Below are positions 8,376 to 18,285 of a stretch of DNA of 64,000 bases, piece by piece. The DNA is taken from positions 124,001-188,000 of the forward strand of contig NZ_SMCP01000004.1 in NCBI RefSeq assembly GCF_004342725.1, read 5' to 3'. The notes under the pieces are model-generated. The model did no database searches and had not been told where the DNA came from. It saw nothing but the letters and a program-made list of their open reading frames with translations. This stretch comes from Testudinibacter aquarius (lineage in GTDB: Bacteria; Pseudomonadota; Gammaproteobacteria; Enterobacterales; Pasteurellaceae). The number at the start of each line of letters is the position of its first letter. Within the stretch, counting starts at the first letter, position 1. The position numbers were made by a program, and so were the translations under genes.

Positions 8376-9839
8376 ATGAAAAAATCATCTCTGGCGCTTG
8401 GCGCCATCGCAGTTTTGGTGGCGGCATGGGCTGGCGGCACTTGGTATTCCGGTAAAGCACTGGAACAAAAATATCCAGAATATATCGCATTAGCCAATGA
8501 ACGCGTTACCAGTGGCTATAATAATGTCGCTCACGGCAATTACCACCTTGAAATTAAAAATACCAAACTAGAGCGCGGCTTTTTCTCGACTCAGATTGAA
8601 GATCAAGTGATCATTACTGATTTAAAAGATAATTCTCAGCTGATACTGCCGTTCAAAAGCACTGCTGAGCACGGACCATTACCGCTGTCACGCTTAACCA
8701 GTCTGAAACTGATGCCGGTTTTAGCTGATGCGCATTCCGAAATGACCGAAGATCCGTCGATCAGCGAAGTGTTTAAAGCCAGTAAAGGCGTTGCACCTTA
8801 CAGCGGTGATTTCAGTATCAGCTATAGCGGGCAAATCAAGCAAAATTCAACCATTGCTGCTTTTGATTACAGCAACGAGCAATTTAGCATCAACAGCACG
8901 CCAATTTATATTGAAAGCGATACGAATCAAGAAGGAGTCGGCTTGCTGAAAATGCGTTTGGAAAAATGGGTTTCCACTTTACAGGTTGATGAATTTAATG
9001 AGCGTTATCAACCCATCACCGTCAACCGCACTTTGACCTTCAATAATGTCACATTGAATTCCGATCTCAGCCCGACTGACTTCAAATATGTTCCAAGCGG
9101 AAAGCAGCGTTTTGATATTGGGTTAATCAGCATTGCTGATGCAGCTGCAACCGATTACGCAGCAGAAAATATCGAGCTGAAAAATGTTCGTTTCGATTAT
9201 GACACCAATGTCAACGCTCAATTTGCCGACTACCGCTTAAATAACAGCATCGAAGCCTTAAGCATAAACGGCGAAAATTTCGGGCAAATTGATTTTAACC
9301 TGAATTTAGGTCATCTGGCTGCCGCCGAGCTAAATCAAGTCGTTGAAGCCTTTACCAACCCTGATCTGGAACAACAGCAGGCGCAATTGAACGAGGCAGG
9401 ATTAAAACTGCTGCAACAGCAACCAACATTGGCAATTCAACCGCTTAGATTGAAAAACAGTGCGGGCGAAAACCAACTAACCTTTGATCTGGTTTTCTCC
9501 AAAGCCGATCAACAAGCTGCACTAATGCAAGGCAAAATTCTTTCGCTGTTCGATAAATTGGAAATGAACGCCAACGTCAATCGCCAATCTGCACAAATGT
9601 TGATGACCAGCTCGGCAAAATTAGACGGCATAGAAAACCCTGAACAGTATGCCGAATCTGAATTAAATCAGTCGCTTGAAGAAGCTGTACAGCAAAAAAT
9701 GTTGGTCAGCAACGATAACGGCGCAAACTATCAGTCCAAACTGATTTTGGAAAACGGCGAACTGAAACTGAACGGCGAAGTGATTCCGGAAGAAAGTATC
9801 GCACAAACGCTGCTGTTTATGTTTATGGGTGGATTTTAA
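8376..9839 (+). CDS. YdgA/DUF945 family protein
   Basis: 487 residues with an N-terminal hydrophobic segment ('SLALGAIAVLVAAWAGGTWYSG') that acts as a signal anchor, followed by 'KALEQKYPEYIALANE', typical of DUF945/YdgA proteins. The rest is predicted periplasmic, rich in beta strands, with the family pattern 'RGFFSTQIEDQVIITD'. The molecular role of the family is poorly defined; it is usually described as an envelope protein of gamma-proteobacteria. ATG at 8376 has AAGGA 8 nt upstream. It is a single-gene unit ending in a USS-type terminator. Confidence 0.8.
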   Translation: MKKSSLALGAIAVLVAAWAGGTWYSGKALEQKYPEYIALANERVTSGYNNVAHGNYHLEIKNTKLERGFFSTQIEDQVIITDLKDNSQLILPFKSTAEHGPLPLSRLTSLKLMPVLADAHSEMTEDPSISEVFKASKGVAPYSGDFSISYSGQIKQNSTIAAFDYSNEQFSINSTPIYIESDTNQEGVGLLKMRLEKWVSTLQVDEFNERYQPITVNRTLTFNNVTLNSDLSPTDFKYVPSGKQRFDIGLISIADAAATDYAAENIELKNVRFDYDTNVNAQFADYRLNNSIEALSINGENFGQIDFNLNLGHLAAAELNQVVEAFTNPDLEQQQAQLNEAGLKLLQQQPTLAIQPLRLKNSAGENQLTFDLVFSKADQQAALMQGKILSLFDKLEMNANVNRQSAQMLMTSSAKLDGIENPEQYAESELNQSLEEAVQQKMLVSNDNGANYQSKLILENGELKLNGEVIPEESIAQTLLFMFMGGF

Positions 9840-9882
9840 TACCTTATCCAACCCCGGTTAAATTCATTTAACCATTTTAGGC

Positions 9883-9913
9883 AGTGCGGTTGATTCTGAT
9901 CAACCGCACTTTT
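9883..9913 (+). terminator. Terminator made of paired DNA uptake signals
   Basis: AGTGCGGTTGA (9883-9893) and TCAACCGCACT (9900-9910) form an 11-bp stem followed by TTT. It ends the YdgA-family gene. Inverted uptake-signal pairs serving as terminators are well known in Haemophilus and relatives. Confidence 0.85.
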
Positions 9914-9961
9914 GCCCAAGCTGTGTTAAACTCAGGCAATTCCCCTAGCTAAACGAATATT

Positions 9962-10420
9962 ATGAAACTCAGCAAATTCACCGATTATAACCTTCGTGTT
10001 CTGATTTATCTGGCACTACACAGCGATCGTCTCTGCACCATTCAAGAAATTGCCGCAGCTTACCAAATTTCAGAAAATCATTTGATGAAAGTGATTCACC
10101 ATTTGGCAAAACAAAAAACCATTCTGTCACGCCGTGGCAAAGGCGGCGGTATTCAACTTGCCCATTCTCCTAATCAAATCAATCTGGCGGATGTGATCCG
10201 TAAGGCAGAAGGCGATGACGGTACGCTGGTGAAATGCCACAGTGAAACCGGCGACAGCACATGCTGCATTGCCCCAATTTGTAAACTGCCGACTATTTTT
10301 GATCAAGCGGTCACCGCCTTTTATGAACAGCTGGCTCGTTATAGCTTGGCGGATGTGCTGCAACGGCCTGAATTGTTGGCACAGCATTTTATTCCTGTCA
10401 GTTCCCATTTTGTCAATTAA
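9962..10420 (+). CDS. nsrR: Rrf2-family transcriptional regulator, NsrR-like (nitric-oxide-sensing)
   Basis: 152 residues. The N-terminal winged helix-turn-helix ('MKLSKFTDYNLRVLIYLALHSD', 'TIQEIAAAYQISENHLMKVIHHLAKQ') and the 'RGKGGGIQLA' wing are typical of Rrf2 proteins and especially NsrR. A cysteine cluster for an Fe-S cluster is present: Cys92, Cys101/102 and Cys107. NsrR represses nitric-oxide defence genes until NO damages the cluster. The spacing of the first cysteine is wider than in E. coli NsrR, so the exact subfamily is less certain than the Rrf2 assignment. PPK2 follows after 40 bp and may be cotranscribed. Confidence 0.8.
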   Translation: MKLSKFTDYNLRVLIYLALHSDRLCTIQEIAAAYQISENHLMKVIHHLAKQKTILSRRGKGGGIQLAHSPNQINLADVIRKAEGDDGTLVKCHSETGDSTCCIAPICKLPTIFDQAVTAFYEQLARYSLADVLQRPELLAQHFIPVSSHFVN

Positions 10421-10460
10421 CCGATTTTGTGATCTTCAATACACTCAATAAGGAACGTCT

Positions 10461-11276
10461 ATGGCATTCGAGATTAAAAACTACCGGATTGATCGTAAAA
10501 ACAGTTTCAAGATCGATAACTTTTCAACTAACGGCAAAAAAGATATTGCTGAAAATAAAGACGAACGCAATACCATTTTGCGTGAACTGGCGCCTGAATT
10601 GGATCATTTGCAAGATTTGCTGTATGCCGAACATCAACGCAAAGTGTTAATCGTGTTGCAAGGCATGGATACTTCCGGCAAAGACGGGACGATTCGAGCG
10701 GTATTCCAAAGTGTTGATCCGCTGGCGGTACGCACTGCTTACTTCAAAGCCCCGACTGAAAATGAGCTGGATCGTGACTATTTGTGGCGGGTGCACAATG
10801 TCGTGCCGCGGCGCGGTGAAATCGTGATTTTCAACCGTAGCCATTATGAAGATGTGCTGGTTACCAAAGTCAAAGGCTGGATTGATGATGACGAAGAACA
10901 GCGCCGCTTACGCCAGATTAACGAGTTTGAACGGTTGCTGAGCGAAACCGGCACTGTGATTGTCAAATTTTTCCTGCATATTTCCAAAGATGAGCAAAAA
11001 GAGCGGTTGCAAGAGCGGTTGGATAATCCGGATAAAAACTGGAAATTCAATTTAGGCGATCTGGACGATCGCAAATTATGGGGTGACTTTCAAAAGCAAT
11101 ACGAGAAAGTGATTAACGCCACCTCCACCGATTATGCCCCCTGGTATGTGATTCCTGCCGACTCGAAATCCGGACGAAATGTGATCATCATGCAAATTCT
11201 GCTCGACACCTTGCGTGCGATGCAGATGCAATATCCAAAAGTCGATACCAGCAACTGGCCGAAAACCATTGATTAA
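10461..11276 (+). CDS. Polyphosphate kinase 2 (PPK2) family protein
   Basis: 271 residues. Walker A 'GMDTSGKDG' lies at residues 68-76, the PPK2 'YLWRVHNVVPRRGEIVIFNRSHYEDV' segment contains Walker B and the catalytic Arg/Asp region, and 'KFFLHISKDEQKERLQERLDNP' is the conserved lid. The enzymes transfer phosphate from polyphosphate to AMP, ADP or GDP (or reverse), helping energy and nucleotide balance in the cytoplasm. The single-domain length and motif style suggest a PPK2 of the AMP/ADP-using kind, but substrate class cannot be settled by eye. ATG at 10461 has AAGGA upstream. A hairpin that overlaps the next riboswitch ends the transcript. Confidence 0.9.
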   Translation: MAFEIKNYRIDRKNSFKIDNFSTNGKKDIAENKDERNTILRELAPELDHLQDLLYAEHQRKVLIVLQGMDTSGKDGTIRAVFQSVDPLAVRTAYFKAPTENELDRDYLWRVHNVVPRRGEIVIFNRSHYEDVLVTKVKGWIDDDEEQRRLRQINEFERLLSETGTVIVKFFLHISKDEQKERLQERLDNPDKNWKFNLGDLDDRKLWGDFQKQYEKVINATSTDYAPWYVIPADSKSGRNVIIMQILLDTLRAMQMQYPKVDTSNWPKTID

Positions 11277-11300
11277 CCCTTTTCTTTGCCAACGGTTTTG

Positions 11301-11348
11301 GATAAGATAAAGCGCTCTCATCGGGGTGCATTATCTTATCTTTTTTTT
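11301..11348 (+). terminator. Terminator downstream of ppk2, overlapping TPP riboswitch 1
   Basis: GATAAGATAA (11301-11310) is the exact complement of TTATCTTATC (11331-11340), which is followed by eight T residues (11341-11348). The loop contains the first conserved block of the riboswitch. The right arm is also the left strand of riboswitch helix P3, so the two structures exclude each other. It would end read-through from ppk2. Confidence 0.65.
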
Positions 11349-11417
11349 ATGTGTAAGATAACGCTGAGAAATACCCGCTGAACCTGATCTGATTAGTAGC
11401 AGCGAAGGGATTTGAGA
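11316..11417 (+). promoter_or_regulatory. TPP riboswitch (THI element) upstream of thiBPQ
   Basis: All conserved blocks are visible: CGGGGTGC near 11322, CTGAGA at about 11364, ACCC and GAACCTGAT near 11374-11388, then AGCGAAGGGA near 11401. Closing helix P1 pairs TCTCA (11316-11320) with TGAGA (11413-11417), and P3 pairs TTATCTTA with TAAGATAA around a T-rich loop. It binds thiamine pyrophosphate and should shut off the thiamine importer genes that start 68 bp downstream. Confidence 0.93.
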
Positions 11418-11485
11418 TTGCGTTTCCACACTGGTCACCGCACTTGAATTCTTTTCTTATAGTTTTATAAAAAAGGATTTCTATC

Positions 11486-12493
11486 ATGTTTTCATTAGCA
11501 CAAAAATTGTTAAACCGTAGCATTATCTCCGCCACCCTTTTATTGAGCGCCAGTGCAGCAATCAGCGCTGAAAAACCAACCTTAACTGTCTATAGTTACG
11601 ACTCTTTCACCTCCGATTGGGGCCCCGGTCCGAAACTCAAACAAGCATTTGAGCAGCAATGCCAATGTACATTGACTTTCGTGCCGTTTGAAGACGGGGT
11701 GACCATGCTCAACCGCCTCTATTTGGAAAAAGGTGGCAAAGCCGATGTGTTGGTCGGTTTAGACAATAATCAACTTGCCAATGCTCGCCAATCCGGTTTA
11801 TTTGCAGAAAACAACGTCGATTTAAGTCAACTGGCACTGCCAATCGAATGGCAAGACCGCACTTTTATGCCATATGACTACGGGCAATATGCCTTTATCT
11901 ACGATCAACAAAAATTGAAAAATCCGCCGACAAGCCTGAAAGCCTTAGTCGAACGCCAAGATCTGAAGGTGATTTATCAAGATCCGCGCACCAGCACCGT
12001 CGGAAGAGGGTTATTAGCGTGGGTCAACACAGTTTATCCGCAGGATCAGGCCGAAAATGCGTGGAAAACCTTGGCGAAACATACCGTTACCGTCGGCAAA
12101 GGCTGGTCTGAAACCTACGGTGCATTCTTAAAAGGTGAGTCCGACATGGTATTAAGTTACAACACCTCACCGCTGTACCATCAAATTCATGAACAAAAAG
12201 ACAATTACGCTGCTGCCGAATTTGAGGAAGGTCACATTGTGCAAATCGAACTTGCCGCCAAGTTGAAAAAAAGTCAGCAGCCCGAATTAGCTGACCAGTT
12301 TTTAGCGTTTTTACTCAGCTCCGAAGCACAAAAAACCATTGCGCTGCACAACATTATGCTGCCGGTAATCAAAACCGAAGTCGAACCACGCTTTGATCAA
12401 TTTACACCGTTCAAAACCTTAGCGATTCCGTTCCCGAGCAGCGACGATAGCAAAGCACAAATTCAAGTTTGGCAGCAGGCACTAAGCCAATAA
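11486..12493 (+). CDS. thiB: Thiamine ABC transporter substrate-binding protein
   Basis: 335 residues (also called TbpA). A signal peptide ending 'SASAAISA' directs it to the periplasm. The mature part has the family pattern 'LTVYSYDSFTSDWGPGPKLKQAFEQQC', 'YDYGQYAFIYD' and 'YQDPRTSTVGRGLL'. It binds thiamine and its phosphates and delivers them to ThiPQ. It is the first gene of thiBPQ, placed directly behind TPP riboswitch 1, so import is expected to fall when TPP is plentiful. AAAGGA lies upstream of the ATG. Confidence 0.95.
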   Translation: MFSLAQKLLNRSIISATLLLSASAAISAEKPTLTVYSYDSFTSDWGPGPKLKQAFEQQCQCTLTFVPFEDGVTMLNRLYLEKGGKADVLVGLDNNQLANARQSGLFAENNVDLSQLALPIEWQDRTFMPYDYGQYAFIYDQQKLKNPPTSLKALVERQDLKVIYQDPRTSTVGRGLLAWVNTVYPQDQAENAWKTLAKHTVTVGKGWSETYGAFLKGESDMVLSYNTSPLYHQIHEQKDNYAAAEFEEGHIVQIELAAKLKKSQQPELADQFLAFLLSSEAQKTIALHNIMLPVIKTEVEPRFDQFTPFKTLAIPFPSSDDSKAQIQVWQQALSQ

Positions 12494-12505
12494 ATCTAAC
12501 TTGAA

Positions 12506-14128
12506 ATGAACAAAGTGCGGTCTAAATTCAGCGTTTACTGCCAAAAACAGAGCTTGCTCGGCTTGGCGGTCATCGCTTTTTTGCTGGCAATCAGTGGCAA
12601 CAGTTTGTGGCAACTATGGCGGCAAAGTCAGGATTCCTCTTGGTCTTTGCTGTTTGCTGATCGCTACTTCTGGCATATTCTGCGCTTCAGCTTGCTGCAA
12701 GCCACGCTCTCGGCACTGCTGTCGGTATTTATCGGACTGCTCACTGCTCACGCCCTGTTTTACCGCACTTTCTGGGCAAAAAAATGGCTGCTGAAAATTT
12801 TTTCACTGACGTTTGTCTTGCCGGTGCTGGTGGCGGTTTTTGGTCTCATCGGTATCTATGGCCTGTCCGGTTGGTTGAACACCGGGCTCGGCTGGCTACA
12901 TATCGACTGGCAGCCGAAATTCTACGGTTTAAACGGTATTTTGATCGCACATCTGTTTTTCAATCTGCCACTGGCAAGTAAGATTTTTTTGCAGGCGCTA
13001 CACAGTATTCCGCAGCAGCAGCGACAACTGGCAGCACAATTGAACATTCGCAACGGCCATTTTTTGCGTTTAATCGAGTGGCCTTATCTGCGCCAGCAAT
13101 TGTTGCCGGTGTTTGCACTGATTTTCATGCTGTGTTTCACCAGCTTTGCCATTGTGTTGACATTGGGTGGCGGTCCGAAATACACCACGCTGGAAGTGGC
13201 AATTTACCAAGCGGTGACGTTTGATTTTGATCTGGGCAAAGCAGCGATGCTGGCGTTGGTGCAATTCATGTTGTGTTTTGTGCTGTTTCAAACCAGCAGC
13301 TATTTTAGCCGGCATACCCCGACACCGCTCAGCACCCAACACCGCTGGCGACAGCCACTGAACCGCACTTTTGTCTCTGTCCATTGGATTACGTTGGTTA
13401 GCGTTGCGCTGTTTATCGCCCTGCCGCTGCTGAATATTGTCTACAGTGGTTTAACCTCCTCGGCACTATCGAAAATCTGGCAAAGTCCACAGCTATGGCA
13501 AGCGCTCGGCTATTCGCTGACCCTTGCGCCGTTTGCGGCTTTGCTGGCGCTGTTGTTGAGCATTGCGCTGCTGATCGGGGCACGCCGTTTGCGCTGGCAC
13601 TATCAACTTAAAACCGCCAACATGATGATCAATATCGGCATGATGATTCTTGCGATTCCAACCTTAGTCTTGGCAATCGGGCTGTTTTTGCTGCTGCAAC
13701 AACTGGATTTTGCGGTGTGGCACTTGTTTCTAATCGTTGCTTTGTGCAACGCCTTAATTGCCATGCCGTTTGTACTTCGCATTCTGGCGACCCCACTTAA
13801 CAACAATATGCGCCACTATGAAAATTTGTGCCAGTCACTCGGCATTCGTGGATGGACACGTTGGCACTTAATCGAATGGCACAGCTTGCAGAATCCGCTG
13901 CGCAGCGCTTATGCTTATGCAGTAGCGCTATCGTTGGGGGATTTCAGCGCTATTGCCCTGTTTGGCAACCAAGATTTCAGCTCGCTGCCACGCCTGCTGT
14001 ATCAACAACTGGGGCACTACCGCAGCCAAGAAGCGGCAGTGACTGCCTTGATTTTACTGCTGCTGTGCGGCTTAATTTTCCTTGTGATCGAGAAAAGCGA
14101 TGATCAATCTGAGACAACTAGAATTTAA
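12506..14128 (+). CDS. thiP: Thiamine/TPP ABC transporter permease
   Basis: 540 residues with about 12 hydrophobic helices in two homologous halves, each carrying a binding-protein-dependent permease loop (around '[20 protein letters not shown]' and '[17 protein letters not shown]'), the single-chain fused permease typical of ThiP. It forms the inner-membrane channel for thiamine. It begins 12 bp after thiB, and its 3' end overlaps thiQ by 29 bp, so translation is coupled. An uptake signal lies within the first codons. Confidence 0.95.
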   Translation: MNKVRSKFSVYCQKQSLLGLAVIAFLLAISGNSLWQLWRQSQDSSWSLLFADRYFWHILRFSLLQATLSALLSVFIGLLTAHALFYRTFWAKKWLLKIFSLTFVLPVLVAVFGLIGIYGLSGWLNTGLGWLHIDWQPKFYGLNGILIAHLFFNLPLASKIFLQALHSIPQQQRQLAAQLNIRNGHFLRLIEWPYLRQQLLPVFALIFMLCFTSFAIVLTLGGGPKYTTLEVAIYQAVTFDFDLGKAAMLALVQFMLCFVLFQTSSYFSRHTPTPLSTQHRWRQPLNRTFVSVHWITLVSVALFIALPLLNIVYSGLTSSALSKIWQSPQLWQALGYSLTLAPFAALLALLLSIALLIGARRLRWHYQLKTANMMINIGMMILAIPTLVLAIGLFLLLQQLDFAVWHLFLIVALCNALIAMPFVLRILATPLNNNMRHYENLCQSLGIRGWTRWHLIEWHSLQNPLRSAYAYAVALSLGDFSAIALFGNQDFSSLPRLLYQQLGHYRSQEAAVTALILLLLCGLIFLVIEKSDDQSETTRI

Positions 14129-14744
14129 TTATAAACAGATGCCGATGCAGTTTGATCTGCAAATTCGAACCGGTGAAAAAGTTGCGCTGATTGGCGCTAG
14201 CGGTGCCGGAAAAAGCACTCTACTAAATCTGATTGCCGGTTTTGAACAACCGGATAGCGGACAAATTTGGCTGAATGGCGAAAATCACAGCCACAGCCAA
14301 CCGCACTTGCGTCCGGTTTCGATACTGTTTCAAGAGAACAATCTGTTTAATCATCTCAGTGTAGAGCAGAATATTATTCTGGGTTTGCAACCCAATTTAA
14401 ACATCAACGCCGAACAGCGACAAGCCGTGTTGCATATTGCAGACAAAGTCGGCTTAACCCCGTATTTATCCCGTCTGCCGGAACAACTTTCCGGCGGGCA
14501 AAAACAACGGATTGCTTTGGCACGTTGTATGCTGCGCGATAAACCGATTCTACTGCTGGACGAACCTTTTTCTGCGCTGGATACCGCACTTCGCCAAGAA
14601 ATGTTACAGCTATTGGCGCAAATCTGCCGTGATAAAAACCTCACCCTGTTGATGGTGACGCACCAACCGCAAGAGGTCGGCCATTTTGTTGACCACACTT
14701 TAACCGTTGATCACGGAACTTTAATCAATAATCAAGTCTTGTAA
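14100..14744 (+). CDS. thiQ: Thiamine ABC transporter ATP-binding protein
   Basis: 214 residues. Walker A 'GASGAGKST', signature '[13 protein letters not shown]', Walker B '[13 protein letters not shown]' and the H-loop 'VTHQPQEV' are all present. It powers ThiP. The short length is normal for ThiQ, which lacks extra C-terminal domains. The gene overlaps thiP by 29 bp; the ATG at 14100 gives the family N terminus '[20 protein letters not shown]'. Confidence 0.95.
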   Translation: MINLRQLEFNYKQMPMQFDLQIRTGEKVALIGASGAGKSTLLNLIAGFEQPDSGQIWLNGENHSHSQPHLRPVSILFQENNLFNHLSVEQNIILGLQPNLNINAEQRQAVLHIADKVGLTPYLSRLPEQLSGGQKQRIALARCMLRDKPILLLDEPFSALDTALRQEMLQLLAQICRDKNLTLLMVTHQPQEVGHFVDHTLTVDHGTLINNQVL

Positions 14745-14866
14745 ACTGCCGCAGGAGGTATTGATTTTTCATTACTTTTCAGCAATCTTGTTTTCCGCTA
14801 ACATAGGCGCCAACATTCACCGGATTGTCACAATGACACTCCAATAACGTATTACCGAGGAATAAT

Positions 14867-15868
14867 ATGACGACTCAATCGGTCGAGCTCAGCCGTTTAA
14901 CCCCACACCCAAGCCTAGAGTATTGGTCAGTGTGCAAAGTCGAAGCGCTGTTTGAAACGCCATTTTTAGAACTGATTTATCGTGCAGCACTAGTTCACCG
15001 CCAACATTTTAATCCGCAAGCCATTCAGCTCTCTACCCTGTTATCGATTAAAACCGGTGGCTGTCCGGAAGATTGCAGCTATTGCCCTCAATCCGCACGC
15101 TACCAAACTGGAGTGCAGAACCAGCAGTTACTGGAGATCGATGAAATTGTTGAAAAAGCCAAAATTGCGAAATCTCGCGGTGCCGGGCGTTTCTGCATGG
15201 GGGCTGCATGGCGCGGTCCGAAACCGAAAGATGTTACAAAAATCACTGAAATTATCAAAGCAGTCAAAGCGTTAGGCATGGAAACCTGTGGTACGTTCGG
15301 CTTGTTGCAAGATGGCATGGCAGAGCAGTTGAAAGAGGCTGGGCTGGATTACTACAACCATAACCTCGACACCGCACCGGAACACTATCATGAGGTGATC
15401 GGCACTCGCCGCTTTGATGATCGCATCAATACATTGGGCAAAGTGCGGTCTGCCGGGCTGAAAGTCTGCTGCGGCGGCATTGTCGGCATGAATGAAACCC
15501 GCAAAGAACGAGCCGGCTTAATCGCCAGCCTGGCCAATCTGGATCCGCAGCCGGAATCGGTGCCGATTAATCAGTTGGTGAAAGTGGAAGGCACACCGTT
15601 GATGGATGCAGAAGATCTGGACTGGACCGAGTTTGTCCGCACCATTGCCGTCGCTCGCATCACTATGCCACAAAGTTATGTACGCTTATCCGCCGGACGA
15701 CAAGGTATGTCGGAAAGTATGCAGGCTATGTGCTTTATGGCGGGTGCCAACTCAATTTTCTACGGCGATAAACTATTAGTCACCGAAAATCCACAAGAAG
15801 ACGGTGACCGCCTGTTAATGGAAAAATTGGATTTAGAGCCGGAAACCGAACAGAATCGCTTGAAATAA
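14867..15868 (+). CDS. bioB: Biotin synthase (radical SAM)
   Basis: 333 residues. The radical-SAM motif appears as '[11 protein letters not shown]' (CxxxCxxC for the 4Fe-4S cluster). Other family blocks are '[15 protein letters not shown]', '[14 protein letters not shown]', '[10 protein letters not shown]' and 'SYVRLSAGR'. It inserts sulfur into dethiobiotin, the last step of biotin synthesis. It is not next to other bio genes here and appears as a single transcription unit, with a strong terminator after the stop. ATG at 14867 follows GAGGAATA. Confidence 0.98.
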   Translation: MTTQSVELSRLTPHPSLEYWSVCKVEALFETPFLELIYRAALVHRQHFNPQAIQLSTLLSIKTGGCPEDCSYCPQSARYQTGVQNQQLLEIDEIVEKAKIAKSRGAGRFCMGAAWRGPKPKDVTKITEIIKAVKALGMETCGTFGLLQDGMAEQLKEAGLDYYNHNLDTAPEHYHEVIGTRRFDDRINTLGKVRSAGLKVCCGGIVGMNETRKERAGLIASLANLDPQPESVPINQLVKVEGTPLMDAEDLDWTEFVRTIAVARITMPQSYVRLSAGRQGMSESMQAMCFMAGANSIFYGDKLLVTENPQEDGDRLLMEKLDLEPETEQNRLK

Positions 15869-15886
15869 TCTTGCGAGGTTGAACAG

Positions 15887-15913
15887 AATCGGGCGCTAAT
15901 TAGCCGCCCGATT
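15887..15913. terminator. Terminator between convergent bioB and the DUF1523 gene
   Basis: AATCGGGCG (15887-15895) pairs with CGCCCGATT (15905-15913), a 9-bp GC-rich stem. T-tracts are short on both sides, but its place between convergent stops suggests bidirectional use. Confidence 0.75.
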
Positions 15914-15931
15914 ATCAAATACATTTAGTGA

Positions 15932-16477
15932 CTACGACTCCTCGCTATCAAACCAGCCGCGAATAAACTGAATCGATAGGAAAAGGGTGATCAACAATAA
16001 GAAATACAGCACATAGCTGGCGATTGGCCAAGCAGCCGTCGCATTTTGGTCGACTTCTTTCATTGATGTCATATTGCGGAATTCATCAAACATCACCAGG
16101 CGCCAACCGTAATATTTAACCTGCACACTCTTTTTGTCGACCGCAAAACTTTGTGCTCTTGCCTGCAGATCAGCTGAGTTAAATTTAAAATAGAATGGGA
16201 AACCCCAGCGGGTATCTTCATTACGATAGACCATCACTTTATCATTTTGCGGATTCTGGGTATAAATGTAGTACACATCACGAGTCGGACCATCTGCCGG
16301 ATTGGCTTTGGTGATTGGGCCGTCTTTATCGACTCGTTTCACTTCCACCCCAGTGATATGCGTTACATCGTAGTGCGGAAAATAAAAATTGACTGTCGCA
16401 AACAAGACAACATGAATCAATAAAGTGACTGCAATAAAAAAGAGTTTAGTCACACTGCGAAAACTGAGTTTAGCCAT
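15932..16477 (-). CDS. DUF1523 family membrane protein
   Basis: 181 residues with one membrane segment near each end ('LFFIAVTLLIHVVLFATVNFYF' and 'IASYVLYFLLLITLFLSIQFI') and a soluble loop between them, probably periplasmic. The loop has the DUF1523 pattern 'ITGVEVKRVDKDGPITKANPADGPTRDVYYIYT' and 'VKYYGWRLVMFDEFRN'. The function of the family is unknown. It starts 3 bp after the tatD gene and is the last gene of the mltG-tmk-holB-tatD run on this strand. Confidence 0.8.
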   Translation of the reverse strand: MAKLSFRSVTKLFFIAVTLLIHVVLFATVNFYFPHYDVTHITGVEVKRVDKDGPITKANPADGPTRDVYYIYTQNPQNDKVMVYRNEDTRWGFPFYFKFNSADLQARAQSFAVDKKSVQVKYYGWRLVMFDEFRNMTSMKEVDQNATAAWPIASYVLYFLLLITLFLSIQFIRGWFDSEES

Positions 16478-16480
16478 ACC

Positions 16481-17287
16481 TTATCCCTCGGTTAATGATG
16501 AATCTGTCAGCACACTGACATTAAACAAACGTTCAAAATTTTGTGTGGTAATCTGTGCCAATTCTACCGCACTTACCCCTTTTAGTACTGCCAGATATTC
16601 GCACACTTCGCGCACATACGCCGGCTGATTCTGTTTGCCACGGTATGGCACCGGCGCTAAATACGGTGAATCGGTTTCCACCAACAGTCGATCAAGCGGT
16701 ACGGTTTGGATCACATCACGAATCTCTTGTGCGTTGCGAAACGTGATGATGCCGGAAACCGAAATATAGAACCCCAGTTCCAGCGCCTGATCCGCCATCC
16801 ATTGATTTTCAGTGAAACAGTGTAACACGCCACCGCACTGCTGCGCTTGCCCCTGTTGCAGCAACGCCATCGTATCTTCTCTTGCTGCACGCGTGTGAAT
16901 AATCAATGGTTTATTCAGTTGTCTGGCGATCTCAATTTGTTGGCTGAAAATCGATTGCTGTTTTGCTTTGTTTTCGACGCTGTAGTAATAATCTAAACCG
17001 CATTCGCCGATCGCAACCACCTTTGGATCTTGCGCTAAGCGCTGCATTTTTTCAGCTTCAAAATCTTCATCTTCCACATTTAACGGGTGCACACCACAAG
17101 AGAGCGACACCTCGTGACGATGCGAAAGTGCGGTCTGTAGCCGTTCAAAACCACTCAAGGTGGTGCTGATCGACAGTAAGTGCTGCACATCACGCGCTTT
17201 GGCTTTATCCACCACCTCGTCCATGTTTTTATGTAATTTTTCATAATCCAAACTGTCTAAATGACAATGGGAATCGACAATAAACAC
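16481..17287 (-). CDS. TatD/YcfH-family metal-dependent DNase
   Basis: 268 residues of the amidohydrolase-like TatD fold. Metal ligands are visible: 'DSHCHLD' near the N terminus, 'GECGLDYYY', 'IIHTRAA', 'LHCFTE' and 'ETDSPYLAP'. These are magnesium-dependent 3'-5' DNases acting in DNA repair or quality control. Position directly after holB is the conserved ycfH position in gamma-proteobacteria; the holB and tatD genes touch without a gap. The C-terminal tail is slightly longer than the core family. Confidence 0.92.
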   Translation of the reverse strand: MFIVDSHCHLDSLDYEKLHKNMDEVVDKAKARDVQHLLSISTTLSGFERLQTALSHRHEVSLSCGVHPLNVEDEDFEAEKMQRLAQDPKVVAIGECGLDYYYSVENKAKQQSIFSQQIEIARQLNKPLIIHTRAAREDTMALLQQGQAQQCGGVLHCFTENQWMADQALELGFYISVSGIITFRNAQEIRDVIQTVPLDRLLVETDSPYLAPVPYRGKQNQPAYVREVCEYLAVLKGVSAVELAQITTQNFERLFNVSVLTDSSLTEG

Positions 17288-18283
17288 TTATACCTCAATC
17301 TGTTTTTCAAAAACATCACTAATTAATTTGCTTAAACAATCCAACACGATCAACTCTTGGTTAACGGCATTGATTTGTGCAAAATCCTGTCGCAATTGTG
17401 AAACCAACTGGTTTCCCTGCAAAAGTGCGGTCTGCGATAAACCTTGGCTAAATTGCTCAATACCATTGGCAATATCGTAGTTGATCCAACCCTGTTTGAT
17501 CTGCAATTTACACTTCAGACTATCGCTAAAAAATGCCGACAGCCAATTCAGTTGACGTTGCAGCAATATTTCATCTTTAAAGGCAAACTGCTGTAAAAAC
17601 AGTTCCAGTTGGCGATTTTGGTAAAACAACCAAAATTGACGCAAAAACTGTTTTCGCAGCGGTAACCAGCCCTGTTGTAACGCATTCAACGCCGCCAATG
17701 GGCGGTTATAATTGACCCGAAGTGCGGTGGCAATCTCTTCATCCGCTGCAGAAAATTGTTGTTGTAACCATGTTGTCGCCAATGGCACCGGCGGTGCAAT
17801 CAGGGTTTGGACTTGACAACGGCTGTAAATCGTCGGCATCAGCGGTGCCGCAATATCGGCTAATAACACAAAATAGGTTTGATCGGTTGGTTCTTCCAGT
17901 GTTTTCAACAACGCATTCGCCGCAGCTTCGCTCAACAGCTCGAGCGTCGGCAGATACACCACTTTGTTGCCGTCTTGACGAGCATACTGCTGTAAATTAG
18001 CGATTAGCTCGCGCACTTGATCGATACCGATATTTTTCCCATCCTGCAACAGCAAGCGGTGTAAATCCGGGTGATTGCCACTGTCGAACAGTTGGCAGTG
18101 CTGACAATGCCCGCAAGCTTGTAATCCCGGCGCTGTCTGACATAGCAGCCCTTTGGCGATGGCATTCAGTAAGGTTTCACTGCCCAATCCTGCTTCACTT
18201 TTAAACAACAACGCATGATGCCCGTGACCGGCTGCAAAAGCTGCGTTTAATTGCTGAAACAGCGGCGCAAACCAAGGGTACAT
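17288..18283 (-). CDS. holB: DNA polymerase III delta-prime subunit
   Basis: 331 residues. N-terminal AAA+ domain with the degenerate P-loop typical of delta-prime ('KSEAGLGSETLL'), the zinc module 'CQTAPGLQACGHCQHC', 'GNHPDLH', and the 'ALLKTLEEP' sensor and SRC segment ('IYSRCQ'). It is part of the clamp loader that places the beta clamp on DNA. The gene lies between tmk (2 bp away) and tatD, the conserved gamma-proteobacterial order. Confidence 0.95.
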   Translation of the reverse strand: MYPWFAPLFQQLNAAFAAGHGHHALLFKSEAGLGSETLLNAIAKGLLCQTAPGLQACGHCQHCQLFDSGNHPDLHRLLLQDGKNIGIDQVRELIANLQQYARQDGNKVVYLPTLELLSEAAANALLKTLEEPTDQTYFVLLADIAAPLMPTIYSRCQVQTLIAPPVPLATTWLQQQFSAADEEIATALRVNYNRPLAALNALQQGWLPLRKQFLRQFWLFYQNRQLELFLQQFAFKDEILLQRQLNWLSAFFSDSLKCKLQIKQGWINYDIANGIEQFSQGLSQTALLQGNQLVSQLRQDFAQINAVNQELIVLDCLSKLISDVFEKQIEV

Positions 18284-18285
18284 GG

